Assembly (NCBI GenBank): GCA_037974335.1
Contig: CM075760.1
Location: forward strand, 7,933,432 to 7,997,431
Direction of reading: 5' to 3'
DNA length: 64,000 nt
Source of the DNA: Prionace glauca
Lineage: Eukaryota > Chordata > Chondrichthyes > Carcharhiniformes > Carcharhinidae
Shown: piece after piece, positions 45,991-56,569 of the stretch
Layout: every line of letters begins with the position of its first letter
How positions within the stretch are numbered: the first letter of the stretch is position 1
Made by a program: the position numbers and the translations under genes
The notes under the pieces: model-generated
What the model was told of the DNA's origin: nothing
The model's input: only the letters and a program-made list of their open reading frames with translations
Database searches by the model: none

Positions 45991-46607
45991 GACAGTATAG
46001 GATCAGTAATATATGTTCAAATCAGTTGATGAGAGTTTTGGAGCGGAATTTCCAGGCGGGGTTGTTCCAATTCACCAATTATCATCAATTCATACAGATA
46101 AACAATTATTTCACCAATTATATTCAGCATTTTGAAAAAAAAAACAAAATATTGCGGATCCTGGAAATTGAAACAAAAACAATACATTCTGGAAAATCTC
46201 AACTGATCTTACATCTGTGGAGAGAGAATAGAGCCAACGTTTTGAGTCAGGAAAACATTGTTTTTTAATTTGGGGAAATTTGAAGAGGATGGTTAAATTG
46301 GGAAATGATGAGTGTGGATAGGGATTAGGAAGCTTATTTTCGTACATAGTTAGTGATTAAGGCGTTGATTAATTTAGTTGGGTTGGAGAAGTTGAGTATG
46401 ATGTTTGTGATCGGTATGTGAATTGATGTAATTGTGTGTGGCTGGAAATAGTATATATCATTGAACAGTAACTACTTAAACTATTCCCATCTCACAGGAA
46501 AGTTATGCAGCTTCTCTGACATCTTGTTAAAAATAATGATGAGCTCTCCAATCATCAGGAACACTCTGTCGAAGAGCCATCCAGCCTCCATTCTGTCTCC
46601 ACAGATA
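45991..46607. other. Unassigned spacer
   Basis: Contains a dispersed-repeat remnant at about 46130-46260. No gene is seen. Confidence 0.35.
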
Positions 46608-46905
46608 TAGAACATAGAACATAGAACATTACAGCACAAACAGGCCCTTCGGCCCTCGAGTTGCGCCGATCACATCAACCCCACCAATCTATAGACCTAT
46701 CTATAACCCCCAATCCCATTAAACCCCATATACTCATCCAGAAGTCTTTTAAAAGACCCCAGCGAGTTCGCCTCGACGGGATGACGGCAGCTGATGACGG
46801 CAGCCGATTCCATTCACTCACCACCCTCTGAGTGAAAAACTTACCCCTAACATCACCTCTGTACTTCCCTCCCCGCACCTTAAATCTGTGTCCTCTCGTA
46901 GACAT
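46608..46905 (-). repeat. CR1-clade LINE 3' fragment, third subfamily
   Basis: The minus strand encodes STRGHRFKVRGGKYRGDVRG, FFTQRVVSEWNRLP and a C-terminus to about 46680. The 3' end is the run 'atagaacatagaacatagaa' at 46610-46630. It is heavily 5' truncated, with a small internal duplication ('gatgacggcagc' twice). Confidence 0.85.
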
Positions 46906-48109
46906 GCTGAAATTTTCCAGCTTTTTCTGATTGTTTTCAGTATTTCATTCCATACAACACACAGTTGTAATTTACTTCGTATGATTTATTTGATATTCCT
47001 ATTTATTGACATTACACTGGCCTTTTATCACCAAGGAATAAACCCTGTCCCAGAATTCAGTGGGGAATGGAATTAATTCAGCCCGAGGATAATGAACAGC
47101 TACCCAGCAGCCTCTGCGCTTCATTAACATGTAATCACCTCATCATCACATAGAAAGCCCTGGTACAAAGCTGGAGTGTGTGATGGTTTTCAAAGTGATG
47201 ATGTAAATGAAACCAACTGTATCTCATGTGAAGTTACTGAATCTTTAAATCCCGATTTATTATTACACTGTTTTGGGAAGTAATGTCACACTTGTAGTTG
47301 TCCAGTGAGTCTCACAATATTTCTGTTGTACCTTATTTAATTTTCACCCTGTTACCTTACTAATTTGGGTGAGGGCATGATGAGAGATTTGTTGTAAGTG
47401 AAAGAATCACATGTTTAAAATATTACAATCCTCTCTCCTCAAACTAATCATCTTCACTCTTTTTACCTTGGGTATGAAGATTCAGCATCAGCAGAGAAAT
47501 CCGAGCCTCAGGAAAATCTCGTCCTTCTCTTCGTGAGGATCAGTTTGCTAACTCCCGAAAAACTCTGGATAGATTTTGCCGAGACACACTGGAAGAATTG
47601 GAGACATTAGACTGAGACTAATCGAATAAAGGAGCTGATTCAATTTATGAAATAATCAAGTACAAATACATGAATGCAGAAGATCATCTTTCAATGCCAT
47701 CTATTCATGCATCCATCAATCGATTCACTGATTCCTCAATAAAAATATTCAGGATTCAAACTGTCATTCATTCAAATTTCATTCATTCCGAAGTCATTCA
47801 TTCCTGCATCAACACAAGAATACAATTATTATTTGCATAGATTGTGACATAATATTAATTTAGTTGATCAAGTGATCCAGAGGCCCAGGACAATGCTGTG
47901 AGGACGGGAATTTAAATCGGCCCATTGCAACTGGTCGAAGTTGAATTCAATTAATAAACCTGGAACAGATACTAACGGCGACCATTGGAACTTCTCTGAC
48001 TCTCCAATGGAGGAAACCTACCATCGCTACCTGGTCTCGCAAGACTGTGACTTCAGGTGGACAGCAAAGTAGCTACTCTTTAATATCTTCAGAAGTGACC
48101 GAAACAAAA
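46906..48109. other. Unassigned spacer
   Basis: A remnant of the second SINE family lies at about 47865-48060 ('gtgatccagaggcccaggac'). No host gene was recognised. Confidence 0.35.
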
Positions 48110-49901
48110 ACAGCCAGTTCAAGGGAATTTGGGAGAGGCAAAAAGTGCTGCTCTTTCCAATCAAACATCCCATGGAAGAATAAGGGGAAAGAAAACACAA
48201 ACATACATTTTCATGTATCTTTTCGCTGAGACATCTCTCAGTTTGCCTGTAATCCTTTCTATCCATCCATCACAATATCCTGATCATCGTTATGGCTAAC
48301 AGGGTATCAGAAAAGCTGCATGGATTTCCTTTCTGTAGTAATGGGGAATAAAAACATCTACAATTACAACTTCTAAAAATTAAAGTGCCTCCAGTACTGT
48401 TGCTGGGTAGATTTGTTTTTAATTAGGCCTAACTGACAACGTGAAGAGTTTTAAGTTGGCTTGTAGCCAAGCGGTCAGTACTGAAGAAACAGATCTTTGA
48501 TCGACTGCACAAACATCCCCAGATGTTTTCTGTCAATAACTTTAAGCATTTGACAGCAGCCTGGATTGCTGCCAAATACTGTGTGGGGCAGATTAGCGTG
48601 AACCTGGATGGACAACATGGAATTCAGACATTTAAACAATAAATGTTTCATTCCCACAAGGAAAACACGTTTTAAATCGTAATCATTCTAATCAAATATT
48701 TGCATTCAGTGTCCTGTTCATTGTGTGAGTAAATGGTATCACAAAACAATAAAGTAACCAGATGCTTTTTCATTTGTATAGCTTCCAAATAAATGCCATT
48801 CCAGTATTTAAAGTCTGTTTATTAACCAAATCATGAAATGCGAGCGAGAGAGAGATGTTAATTTTTCCCAATTTCCCAGTCACTTGAGATCAGAGTAATG
48901 ACCAAAAATGAATCGAAATAATATTAAAATAACATCATAAAACTGACTTGACAGCGGAGTTACCTGGAATATTCTGAATGTTCTGTATCTCATTTAAACA
49001 GGCCTCTTGAGTGTGATTAGCATCGTGCGCTATTGCACAGTATAATCTGATTTCCATTCTTGAAGAGTTCCTCTCATAGCTGCCAATGGGTGGAGAAATG
49101 ATCAGTTCATAACCTGATTCAATGGAAGATAAAACATTTATTCTTGTGATATTGTGCAATGTGCCGCAATGTCCTGTTATCTTGTATTCCCAATACCAGT
49201 GAATGTTAGACAGCTGGAGGACAACAGATTGAGCTGCAAAAATTTGAACGCTGAAGGAGAACTTTAATGACCTCCGTGCCCGTTCCGAGTCATTAACTTC
49301 TCAGTCAAAAGTCGATTTAATTTTATGTTTCTCTGTCAACTCACTATTTAATCATCAGAAGGGCGGGATTCTTATTATTTTTAAAGGGCTGTCTTCGAGA
49401 TTGGGGCAGATTGAAAAATACAAGGAGAAACATTGTAGTGTGTGCGAGTTTCTACTCATCTTCAGACCCAATTGTGCAGTGATAGCCATCCCCGCTTTAA
49501 ATAGAATCACTTTGTATATTCCACACATTTAATTACAGAAATCGATAAAAACATTCTTCTGATAAATTATGCTTTATTATTGTAATATGACAGAGACCCG
49601 GAATTGTTGCAAAATTGACTGACACACTCTTTATTTTCAGAAATTGTTATTTCATCATTTTTAGATGTGTGTTCTTGTTAGTGGCGTGGTAATAAAATAG
49701 TCATACTTCCAATTGAATTAGATTTCTTTTCAGATAACGAAATGATGAACTGCAACATCACCATCAGAAATAATGGGGACAATATAATGAACATTTTAGC
49801 CAAACAAATATCCCGATACAGATAAAATGTCCATTTTAATATTAATCTATTGTAAATCTCCGAGTCCATTCTGTTGGGGGTGTGGAGGGTGGGACGTGGA
49901 T

Positions 49902-49943
49902 CCAGGCGCCGCCTCCAGCAGGGAATCAACAGGCGGCGCCTGG
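49902..49943. promoter_or_regulatory. GC-rich perfect inverted repeat upstream of the VH promoter
   Basis: The 13-bp arms CCAGGCGCCGCCT (49902-49914) and AGGCGGCGCCTGG (49931-49943) are exact reverse complements around a 16-bp loop, in otherwise AT-rich flank. They end 22 bp before the TATA-like box. A protein-binding role is possible but is inference. Confidence 0.5.
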
Positions 49944-49965
49944 AAAGCCGCCCCCTTCTGCCGGG

Positions 49966-49975
49966 TATTTAAATA
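49966..49975 (+). promoter_or_regulatory. TATA-like box of the VH gene
   Basis: TATTTAAATA, itself a palindrome, lies about 92 bp before the leader ATG. I saw no perfect ATGCAAAT octamer between it and the inverted repeat. Confidence 0.5.
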
Positions 49976-50067
49976 CCGCTCACTGGGACCGGAATCCAAC
50001 AGTCCGGGAGCTGGTTTGTTCACTGAGTTCCTGACACAACCATTTTTTTTTCAAAGTGACCAGAAAG

Positions 50068-50113
50068 ATGAGCTCGGCGATTTCTCTCACTTTGTTGCTG
50101 ACTTTCTTATCCG
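50068..50113 (+). CDS. Ig heavy-chain V leader exon
   Basis: Encodes MSSAISLTLLLTFLS plus the first base of G, with donor TCCG|GTGAGT. The hydrophobic core LTLLLTFLS is a normal signal peptide, completed by GVQS at the start of the V exon. The intron of 126 bp is typical in size for a V gene. Confidence 0.9.
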
Positions 50114-50239
50114 GTGAGTAGTTTTTATTGCCCAAGTGCCTCACTATTACTGTCTCAGTGTTATGCTCTTGTGCATTGTTTCAGAGTCAGCACTCATTTC
50201 ACCAGGATTAATCCGCGGGGTTATTGAAATTATTTACAG

Positions 50240-50562
50240 GTGTCCAGTCGGAAGTTGTGTTTACTCAACCAGAGGTAGCGACCGGGCGTCCCGGAGGCTC
50301 CCTGAGACTGACCTGTAAAACCAGCGGCTTCAATCTTCATCACGCTTACATGTACTGGGTCCGAATAGTTCCGGGACAGGAGCTGGAGTGGTTGGTTTTC
50401 TATCTTTCTTCCTCCAACAACAAGTACGACCCAGGGATTCAGAATAGATTCGTTGCGTCCAAAGATCTTTCAACCAATATATTCGCTTTGGAAATGAATA
50501 ACCTGAAGAGAGAAGACACCGCCATCTATTATTGTGCTTGGCAGACAAAATTACCTGCGACG
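50240..50562 (+). CDS. Ig heavy-chain V exon, apparently germline VD-joined
   Basis: The V domain is intact. GVQS completes the leader, then FR1 [20 protein letters not shown] with LTC, FR2 [14 protein letters not shown], a short CDR2, FR3 [20 protein letters not shown] and EDTAIYYCA. Both disulfide cysteines and the core tryptophan are present. The style is that of cartilaginous-fish IgM VH. Unlike an ordinary V, about 27 nt follow the TGTGC codons (W-Q-T-K-L-P-A-T) before a recombination signal, and that signal has a 12-bp spacer rather than the 23-bp spacer of a V. This is what a V already fused to D in the germline looks like. Confidence 0.85.
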
Positions 50563-50590
50563 CACAGCATTTACTGTCAATACAAAAATC
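50563..50590 (+). other. 12-bp-spacer recombination signal 3' of VD
   Basis: Heptamer CACAGCA (50563-50569), a 12-bp spacer, and nonamer ACAAAAATC (50582-50590, one mismatch to ACAAAAACC). The heptamer departs from CACAGTG at the last two positions, which are less critical than CACA. A 23-bp spacing to the same nonamer gives no heptamer. Confidence 0.75.
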
Positions 50591-50897
50591 CCTACTTCAT
50601 CAATTAATTGTGGCTGGTTCAGTGTTCGCATTTAGTACGTCTATGTTCCCGCTGATTTACCTTCTGTGTCCAATAATAAGATCTCATCTGGAAAAAAAGT
50701 CTTTTTTTGTTCATCAGTTGGCAATTTCAATAACATGCCAATGTGTTACGCTTCGAAGAATAAAACTTCGGGTGTATTATAAAGACCAAATTGCATCTCC
50801 AAATGTAATTACTTTTTTTCAAATAGCCATTAAGACTTTGCCTCTGACTAGCGAACACTTAAAGAATTGTGGATTTCTGTCTATTTAGTTTAGAACC
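50591..50897 (+). other. VD to J interval, no further D seen
   Basis: Only about 307 bp separate the two recombination signals. I found no heptamer-flanked D. A TTTTTTTGT at about 50705 has no properly spaced heptamer. Confidence 0.55.
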
Positions 50898-50936
50898 GGT
50901 TTTTGTATGACCCAGCCCATGGAATGTAACGCCGTG
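50898..50936 (+). other. 23-bp-spacer recombination signal 5' of J
   Basis: Perfect nonamer GGTTTTTGT (50898-50906), an exact 23-bp spacer, then CGCCGTG (five of seven to CACTGTG). It pairs with the 12-bp signal after VD under the 12/23 rule. The weak heptamer may lower recombination. Confidence 0.75.
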
Positions 50937-50983
50937 TTTCGTCGACTTCTGGGGATCAGGAACCGCAGTGACAGTCACTGCAG
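50937..50983 (+). CDS. Ig heavy-chain J segment
   Basis: Encodes FVDFWGSGTAVTVTA plus one base, with the WGxG motif (Q to S) and donor CAG|GTAAGA. It ends in phase 1, matching CH1. It is unrearranged, because its recombination signal is still attached. Confidence 0.9.
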
Positions 50984-51967
50984 GTAAGAACATAACATTT
51001 GTTTGGTTACTGTTCTGCTTGAGAATCTTTTGTTTATAATTTTCTCTATTTTGAAAATTCATTCGTTCACTGAAATGTGTGTCTGGTGGACACTGTATTG
51101 AGATTTTTTGTTACAATGTTGGTGTGATTCTGTCGAAAGGGGTTATAGAAGTGCGTTGTTTGTGCACAACGGATGCTGCTGACCTATTCTGTCGCTGACT
51201 GTTTTGACTTGGTGTTTATTTGCGGGTCTGCTGTTTGTCCGGGTCACTTTGAACATCTGTTATACAGATTGTTGTTTCTATACTGTGTCATCTCGGTGAC
51301 GTCTGATTGCTACTGTTTTACCGATCTAATGAATAAGGCAAAAGGTTCAAATATTTTTTCAATACCACTGTCGTCAGAAATATTTCGCAGTTAGATTTCT
51401 ATAATCAAGTATTTTTTATGAAGATTGGATTGACGTCTGTTAATATCTCTTATTATAACGCACATGAAGGCCTACATACATTATTTTTACAAATCTCAAC
51501 GCAATTAAAGGCTTTATTAGGTGCCCTTATACAGATATAACTTGATATATAGCAGTAGTATACATAATGTTTATACTGTGGTTATATCATAAGATATGAA
51601 TTAATAATTATAATGTCATAATATTAGCTAGTTAAACATATTTCGTCTATTCATAGAAAGTACTTGAGAACCAAAGATGTATGCTTTCAAGAAGGAATTA
51701 GTTATTGCTCTTGAGACGAAAGTCATCAAAGGATATGGGATAGGGGGTGGGGGGGTGGAGGGGAGGGGGGAGTCGTGGCAGAGATCATGAGTTGTGTAAT
51801 CAACCATGATCAGACTGAAGAGCGGAGCAGGCTCAAAGGGCGGAATCATCCAGTCCTCCCCCTGTTATCTTAGTTTCTATGTTTCTCACAGTGCTGTCGC
51901 CAATATTCCCATTTCTTTTTTTAAAATTATGATCTGTCGCCAATATTCCCATTCCCTTTTTTTTGAA

Positions 51968-52752
51968 TTATGATGTGGTGATACTGGGACTGGGATAAGC
52001 ACAATACGAAATCTCACAACACTACGTTAAAGTCCAACGGGCTTGTTTGGTAGTGAATGCTTTCGGAATATTGCTCCTTCTTCACGCGAGTGAAGACTTG
52101 TGTTCACAAATATGACAAACATAGACATAGATTCCATTTACAAGATAATGCTTGGAATGCGAGTCTCTACATGTAATCAAGTTTTTACGGTACAGACCCT
52201 GTTAGTGGAGAGAGGGTTAAGCACAGATCAAAGAGGTGTGAATTGTCTCCAGCCAGGATATTAAGTGAAATTTTACATCCCAGGAACAAAGGGGTTTAAA
52301 TATAGTGTAGACTGAACCTGAGATCCCGGTTGAGGCCGTCCTCATGTTGTGGAACTTGGCTATCAGTTGTTCCTTAGCGATTCTGTTTTGTCATCTGGCG
52401 TGAAGGCCGCCTTGGACAATGCTTACCAGAAGAAGGGCATTCAGCCTCTGATTTTGGGTTCATGTCACAATATCTGTAACCTCCATGACTTGTCAGGGCT
52501 TGCGAAATCTTACTAACTGTCCTGGCTGGAGACTATTCACTCTTCTTTAACCTGTGCTCAACCCTCTCTCCACGCAATTGTCTGTACCTGTAAAGACCTG
52601 ATTACCTGTAAAAGCTCCCATTCCAACCATTCTCTTGTAAATTGAGTCTGTGTCTACATATGCCCTGCTTGTGAACAAAACTCTTCAAATGAGTGAAGAG
52701 CAATACTTCGAAAGCTTTTGCTAACTTTTACCTCGTGTTGTGCGACTTCACG
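51968..52752 (-). mobile_element. Penelope-like element, older copy
   Basis: The left end has 'gatgtggtgatactgggact' and 'acgttaaagtccaacgggct', the right end 'gcaatacttcgaaagctttt' and 'cctcgtgttgtgcgacttca', again as inverted termini. The interior around 52270-52480 is homologous to the endonuclease region of the 1033-1783 copy. Hammerhead-like cores are recognisable but degraded at both ends. Confidence 0.65.
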
Positions 52753-53499
52753 CGTTTTTTAAATATTATTCATTCGTCCTGAGACCAATGTCTTTGGGGC
52801 TGCTGCATTGAGATTTGCTTGTCATAATATGTTGGATGCGGTTGGCAGCCTCTTTTTAGAATCAGTTTTGCATTCTTTAAAAACAGTGACATGGAGCACT
52901 TGCACGTGTTCTGATCAAATGCAAATATCGCACCTTTTTTAAAGACGATTGGTTGCATGAAAGGCACAGTTTTCAGTGTGAAAATGTTTTAAATGCTATT
53001 TCAATGAATGTTAAGCGTTCATTCAGCACGTGATTTTGAGTATAATTTCAATCTGTAGAATTTGCAAATTGGATATTAAAATCAATGTAATTGAAACCAT
53101 TTAAGTACGGTAAGCCTCTCAAGGTTAATTAGATATGTTTTATTTTAAATAACCATCTGTTAATAATTTAACGTGTTCTACAATTCTGCAGTTCATTATG
53201 CATAGCTGACGTGAGTGAAGAATGTTATGGATGGAGGAGATTTTGAAATATTTCTAAAATAATTTTAATAAAACGTGCTGATTCCACTGTTTTTTACTGG
53301 TTGAGTGGTTTTGAATTAATTGACGTATCCTGATCACGGGAGCTGAATTCAAGTTTTCAGCTTCTCAGATCATAAGTATAAGTTAGAAATTTCCATTGGT
53401 GAATATTTCATATTCTTCAATGCTTTGTGGCAGCTGCACCAATGTAATTCCTTCGATGTCATTTATTTTTCATTCCAAGATAATAATAAACATAGAAAG

Positions 53500-54170
53500 G
53501 TAAAAACGTAGATATTAGAAGAAGGAGTTGACCATTCGGCCATTCGGTCCTGCACCACCATCCATTATGGCCGTGCCTGACCATCAAATTCAATATCCTG
53601 ATCCCCACTTTCCTCATGTCTCCTCACTGGTTTTGCCCCAATGCTTTCTTTAATTTCCTCTTGAAATCAGACAATGTTTTGACATCAACTATTGTTTGTG
53701 ATAGTGAATTTCACAAAATTCACTATCACAAAAATAAAAATCACTTTCAGCGTGAGGAAAAAAAATTCCTCACCTCAAACAATGACCCCTGGATCTGGAC
53801 TCGTACACCAACAGCAACAGTCTTTCTGAATCTTCCATCTAACTCTTCTCGGATTTTATAAGTTTCTATGAGATTCCCTCTCACTCATCTAAACTCCAGT
53901 GAATATAATCCTAACTGATTTGGTCTCCCTTCATATTCTTCATGTGACAGACATGCCATCCCAGGAATCAGCCTGGTAAATCTTCGCTGTGCAAGGACAT
54001 CCTTCCTCAGATAGGGACAACAAAACTGAACACAATGCTCGAGGTGTGGCCTAACCAAGTTCCTGTGCAATTGCAATAAAACTTTCCCATTTATTCACTC
54101 AAATCCTCTGTCTATGAAAGCCAAGAGATAATCTCCCTTCTTTACTGCCTGCTGTAACAGCGCGTTACTT
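53500..54170 (-). repeat. Older CR1-type LINE 3' fragment
   Basis: The minus-strand frame at 54076-53885 reads MQLHRNLVRPHLEHCVQFCC then RRFTRLIPGMACLSHEE, which is the CR1 region between RT and C-terminus. Decayed sequence follows down to the 3' end near 53500. A small perfect hairpin (GATAGTGAATT around 53699) lies inside it. Confidence 0.75.
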
Positions 54171-54570
54171 TCAGTGACTGATGTACGAGGAAACCGAATC
54201 GTTACTGAATATCCATCTCCTCTCAATTTGTACCCAATTTCATAGTAATTAAATGATGTATTTAGTTTCATTTAAATCTAAGAACTGAGTGTCGTTGCCT
54301 TTCGCATGATATTTTCAAATGTAGGAAATGAAGTCAGCATAAGATCTTCAAAGAAATATTTGGAATTCTGGAAGACAAACTTAATCATTAAAGTCTAAAA
54401 ATAGTTTTGAACGTAACAACAATATCTTGTCTCCCAAAGCTATGCCAGACATAGGATAGAATTATATGTAAAATCAAACTAAAATTAACCTTAATAATTA
54501 GTTATTTTTAAAGATGAAATTGAACAACAAGATTTCAACTCCATTTTCTCCTGAGTTCTCAGTGCAGCAG

Positions 54571-55738
54571 ATAATAAGAACATAAGAACATAAGAAATAG
54601 GAGCAGGAGTAGGCCATCTGGCCCTTCGAGCCTGCCCCGCCATTCAATAACATCATGGCTGATCTGTCGTGGCTCAGTTCCACATTCCGGCCCTCTCCCC
54701 ATAACCCTTAATCCCCTCTCTTATCAAAAACCCATCAACCCGCTTCTTGAAAATATTTAGCGAGGCAGCCTCCACCACTTCAACGGGTAGAGAATTCCAG
54801 AAATTCACCACCCTTTGAGTGAAGAAGTTCCTCCTCAACTCCGTTCTAAAACGCCCCCCCCCCCACTTTATCTTGAGACTGTGCCCCCTAGTCCTACTGT
54901 CTTATTTGAGTGGGAAGAGTCTCTCCACCTCTATCCTATCCATCCCATTCATCATCTTATACGTCTCAATGAGATCTCCCCTCATTCTTCTAAACTCCAA
55001 CGAGTACAGGCCTAGTTCATTCAGCCTCTCCTCATAGCTCAATCCCCTCAACTCCGGTAGCAGCCTAGTAAACCTCCTCTGCACTCCCTCCAAGGCCAAA
55101 ATATCTTTGCGCAGGTGCGGCGCCGAAAACTGCACACAGTACTCCAGCTGCGGCCTCACCAATGCCCTATACAGCTGCAGAAAGACCTCCCTACTTTTAT
55201 ATTCAATCCCCCTCGCTATGAAGGCCAGCATCCCATTCGCCTTCCTGACCACCTGCTGCACCTGCAAGCTGGGTTTTTGCGACTCATGCACAAGGACCCC
55301 GAGGTCCCTCTGCACCGTCGCCTGCTGCAGTTTTTCGCCACGTAAGTAATAGTCCTTCCTACCATTCTTCCTTCCAAAGTGGACCACCTCACACTTGCCA
55401 ACATTAAATTCCATTTGCCATCTCCTGGCCCATTCGCCCAGCCTATCTAGATCCTTCTGCAGACTCTCCACACCCTCCTCACAATTTGCCTTTCCCCCAA
55501 TCTTGGTGTCATCCGCAAATTTCGACACCCTACACTCGGTTCCCTCCTCCAGATCATCTATATAAATGGTAAAAAGCTGAGGCCCCAGCACCGACCCATG
55601 GGGCACTCCACTAATCACCATCCGCCAATCCGAATAGCACCCGTTGACCCCCACTCTCTGCCTCCTATTTGACAACCAATCCTCTATCCACGCCATCACC
55701 CTACCCCCAACTCCATGTCCCCTGACCTTCTGCAATAT
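54571..55738 (-). repeat. CR1-clade LINE, RT to 3' end, young
   Basis: The minus frame from 55735 encodes [34 protein letters not shown] and FADDTKIGGKANCEEGVESL, and runs open to FPLK at 54905. A frame shift near a C run at about 54855 separates it from the last C-terminal block. The 3' tail is 'ataagaac' repeats at 54571-54590. It is 5' truncated within RT and belongs to the same subfamily as the 21-kb and 56.6-kb copies. Confidence 0.9.
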
Positions 55739-55857
55739 TAGAGTGAATTATTCCCATTCAGCTGTATAATGTTCATGTGTACCTCCTTTTAATAAATCAC
55801 ACAATTCAGTAATTAATTAGAGTTTTTAGGAATAGGATGTTGCTGTAAGCTTTGCCA

Positions 55858-55930
55858 GAGAGTCGGTGCAGACTCTATGGACCCAATGGCCTCGTTCTGC
55901 ACTGTAGGCTCGATTGTATGATTCTGCGAC
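55858..55930 (+). repeat. HE1-type SINE tail fragment
   Basis: A short plus-oriented piece: 'gtcggtgcagactctatgga', 'ggcctcgttctgcactgtag'. Confidence 0.65.
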
Positions 55931-56569
55931 TGTGAAAATTGCAGGAGGAACATATAAAATAATACCATTAAAAGCGGCAGTGTTGCTGATCACAAATTCG
56001 CCAAATGTTTAAATTTAGGTCTGATTTGTTACAATCCCAATTGATGTTATAAATCGATGGGAAAATCCCAGAAAAGATTCTGGCGGAAAAAAAACTCGTA
56101 ATATAAGCGTTACTTTTAAAAAAAGAAATAAAACGTGGAGGGACAGAGTCAAAGGACAACCAATCTGTTTTACCTATTTAAAAAAAAAACTTGTGAAAGT
56201 TGGATTATGATACAATACACCTTTATTCGCATCCTATTTTAACAAATACATCCAGATTTCAAGATTAGCACGGATTACAAGGTACATTGTACTCATTGTT
56301 CTCATTCACACACAAAGTCCTTCTTAAGCACAGGAGATGACAATGATACGCAAGGGAATGTTGGGGGAATTCTCTTCAGGATTTCAACCCCCCTCCTTCC
56401 CCCCGGCCCAAACCTTCTCACCAGCCCCCACCAGATGATTGTCACATTAGTACTCCCATACTACGCTCCAAAAAGCACGCTTTAAAAAATTTGTTTCTCT
56501 CTCTCACAGTGAAAGAAGGCGATGGCCTCCTGATATTATCGCTAGACTATTATCTCAGAAACACAGTTA

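Larger units (their letters stand above)
48110..50520 (+). repeat. Duplicated VH 5' flank and V region, second copy
   Basis: Paralogue of 36550-39573, carrying the intact VH. It lacks the SINEs found in the first copy. Confidence 0.75.

Noticed and set aside
50591-50897. A hidden D segment between V and J
   Set aside because: No heptamer lies 12 or 23 bp from a nonamer here; the TTTTTTTGT at about 50705 is 28 bp from the nearest heptamer-like CAATGTG.
53699-53726. Perfect small hairpin GATAGTGAATT / AATTCACTATC
   Set aside because: It lies within a decayed CR1 fragment and has no neighbours that suggest a function.
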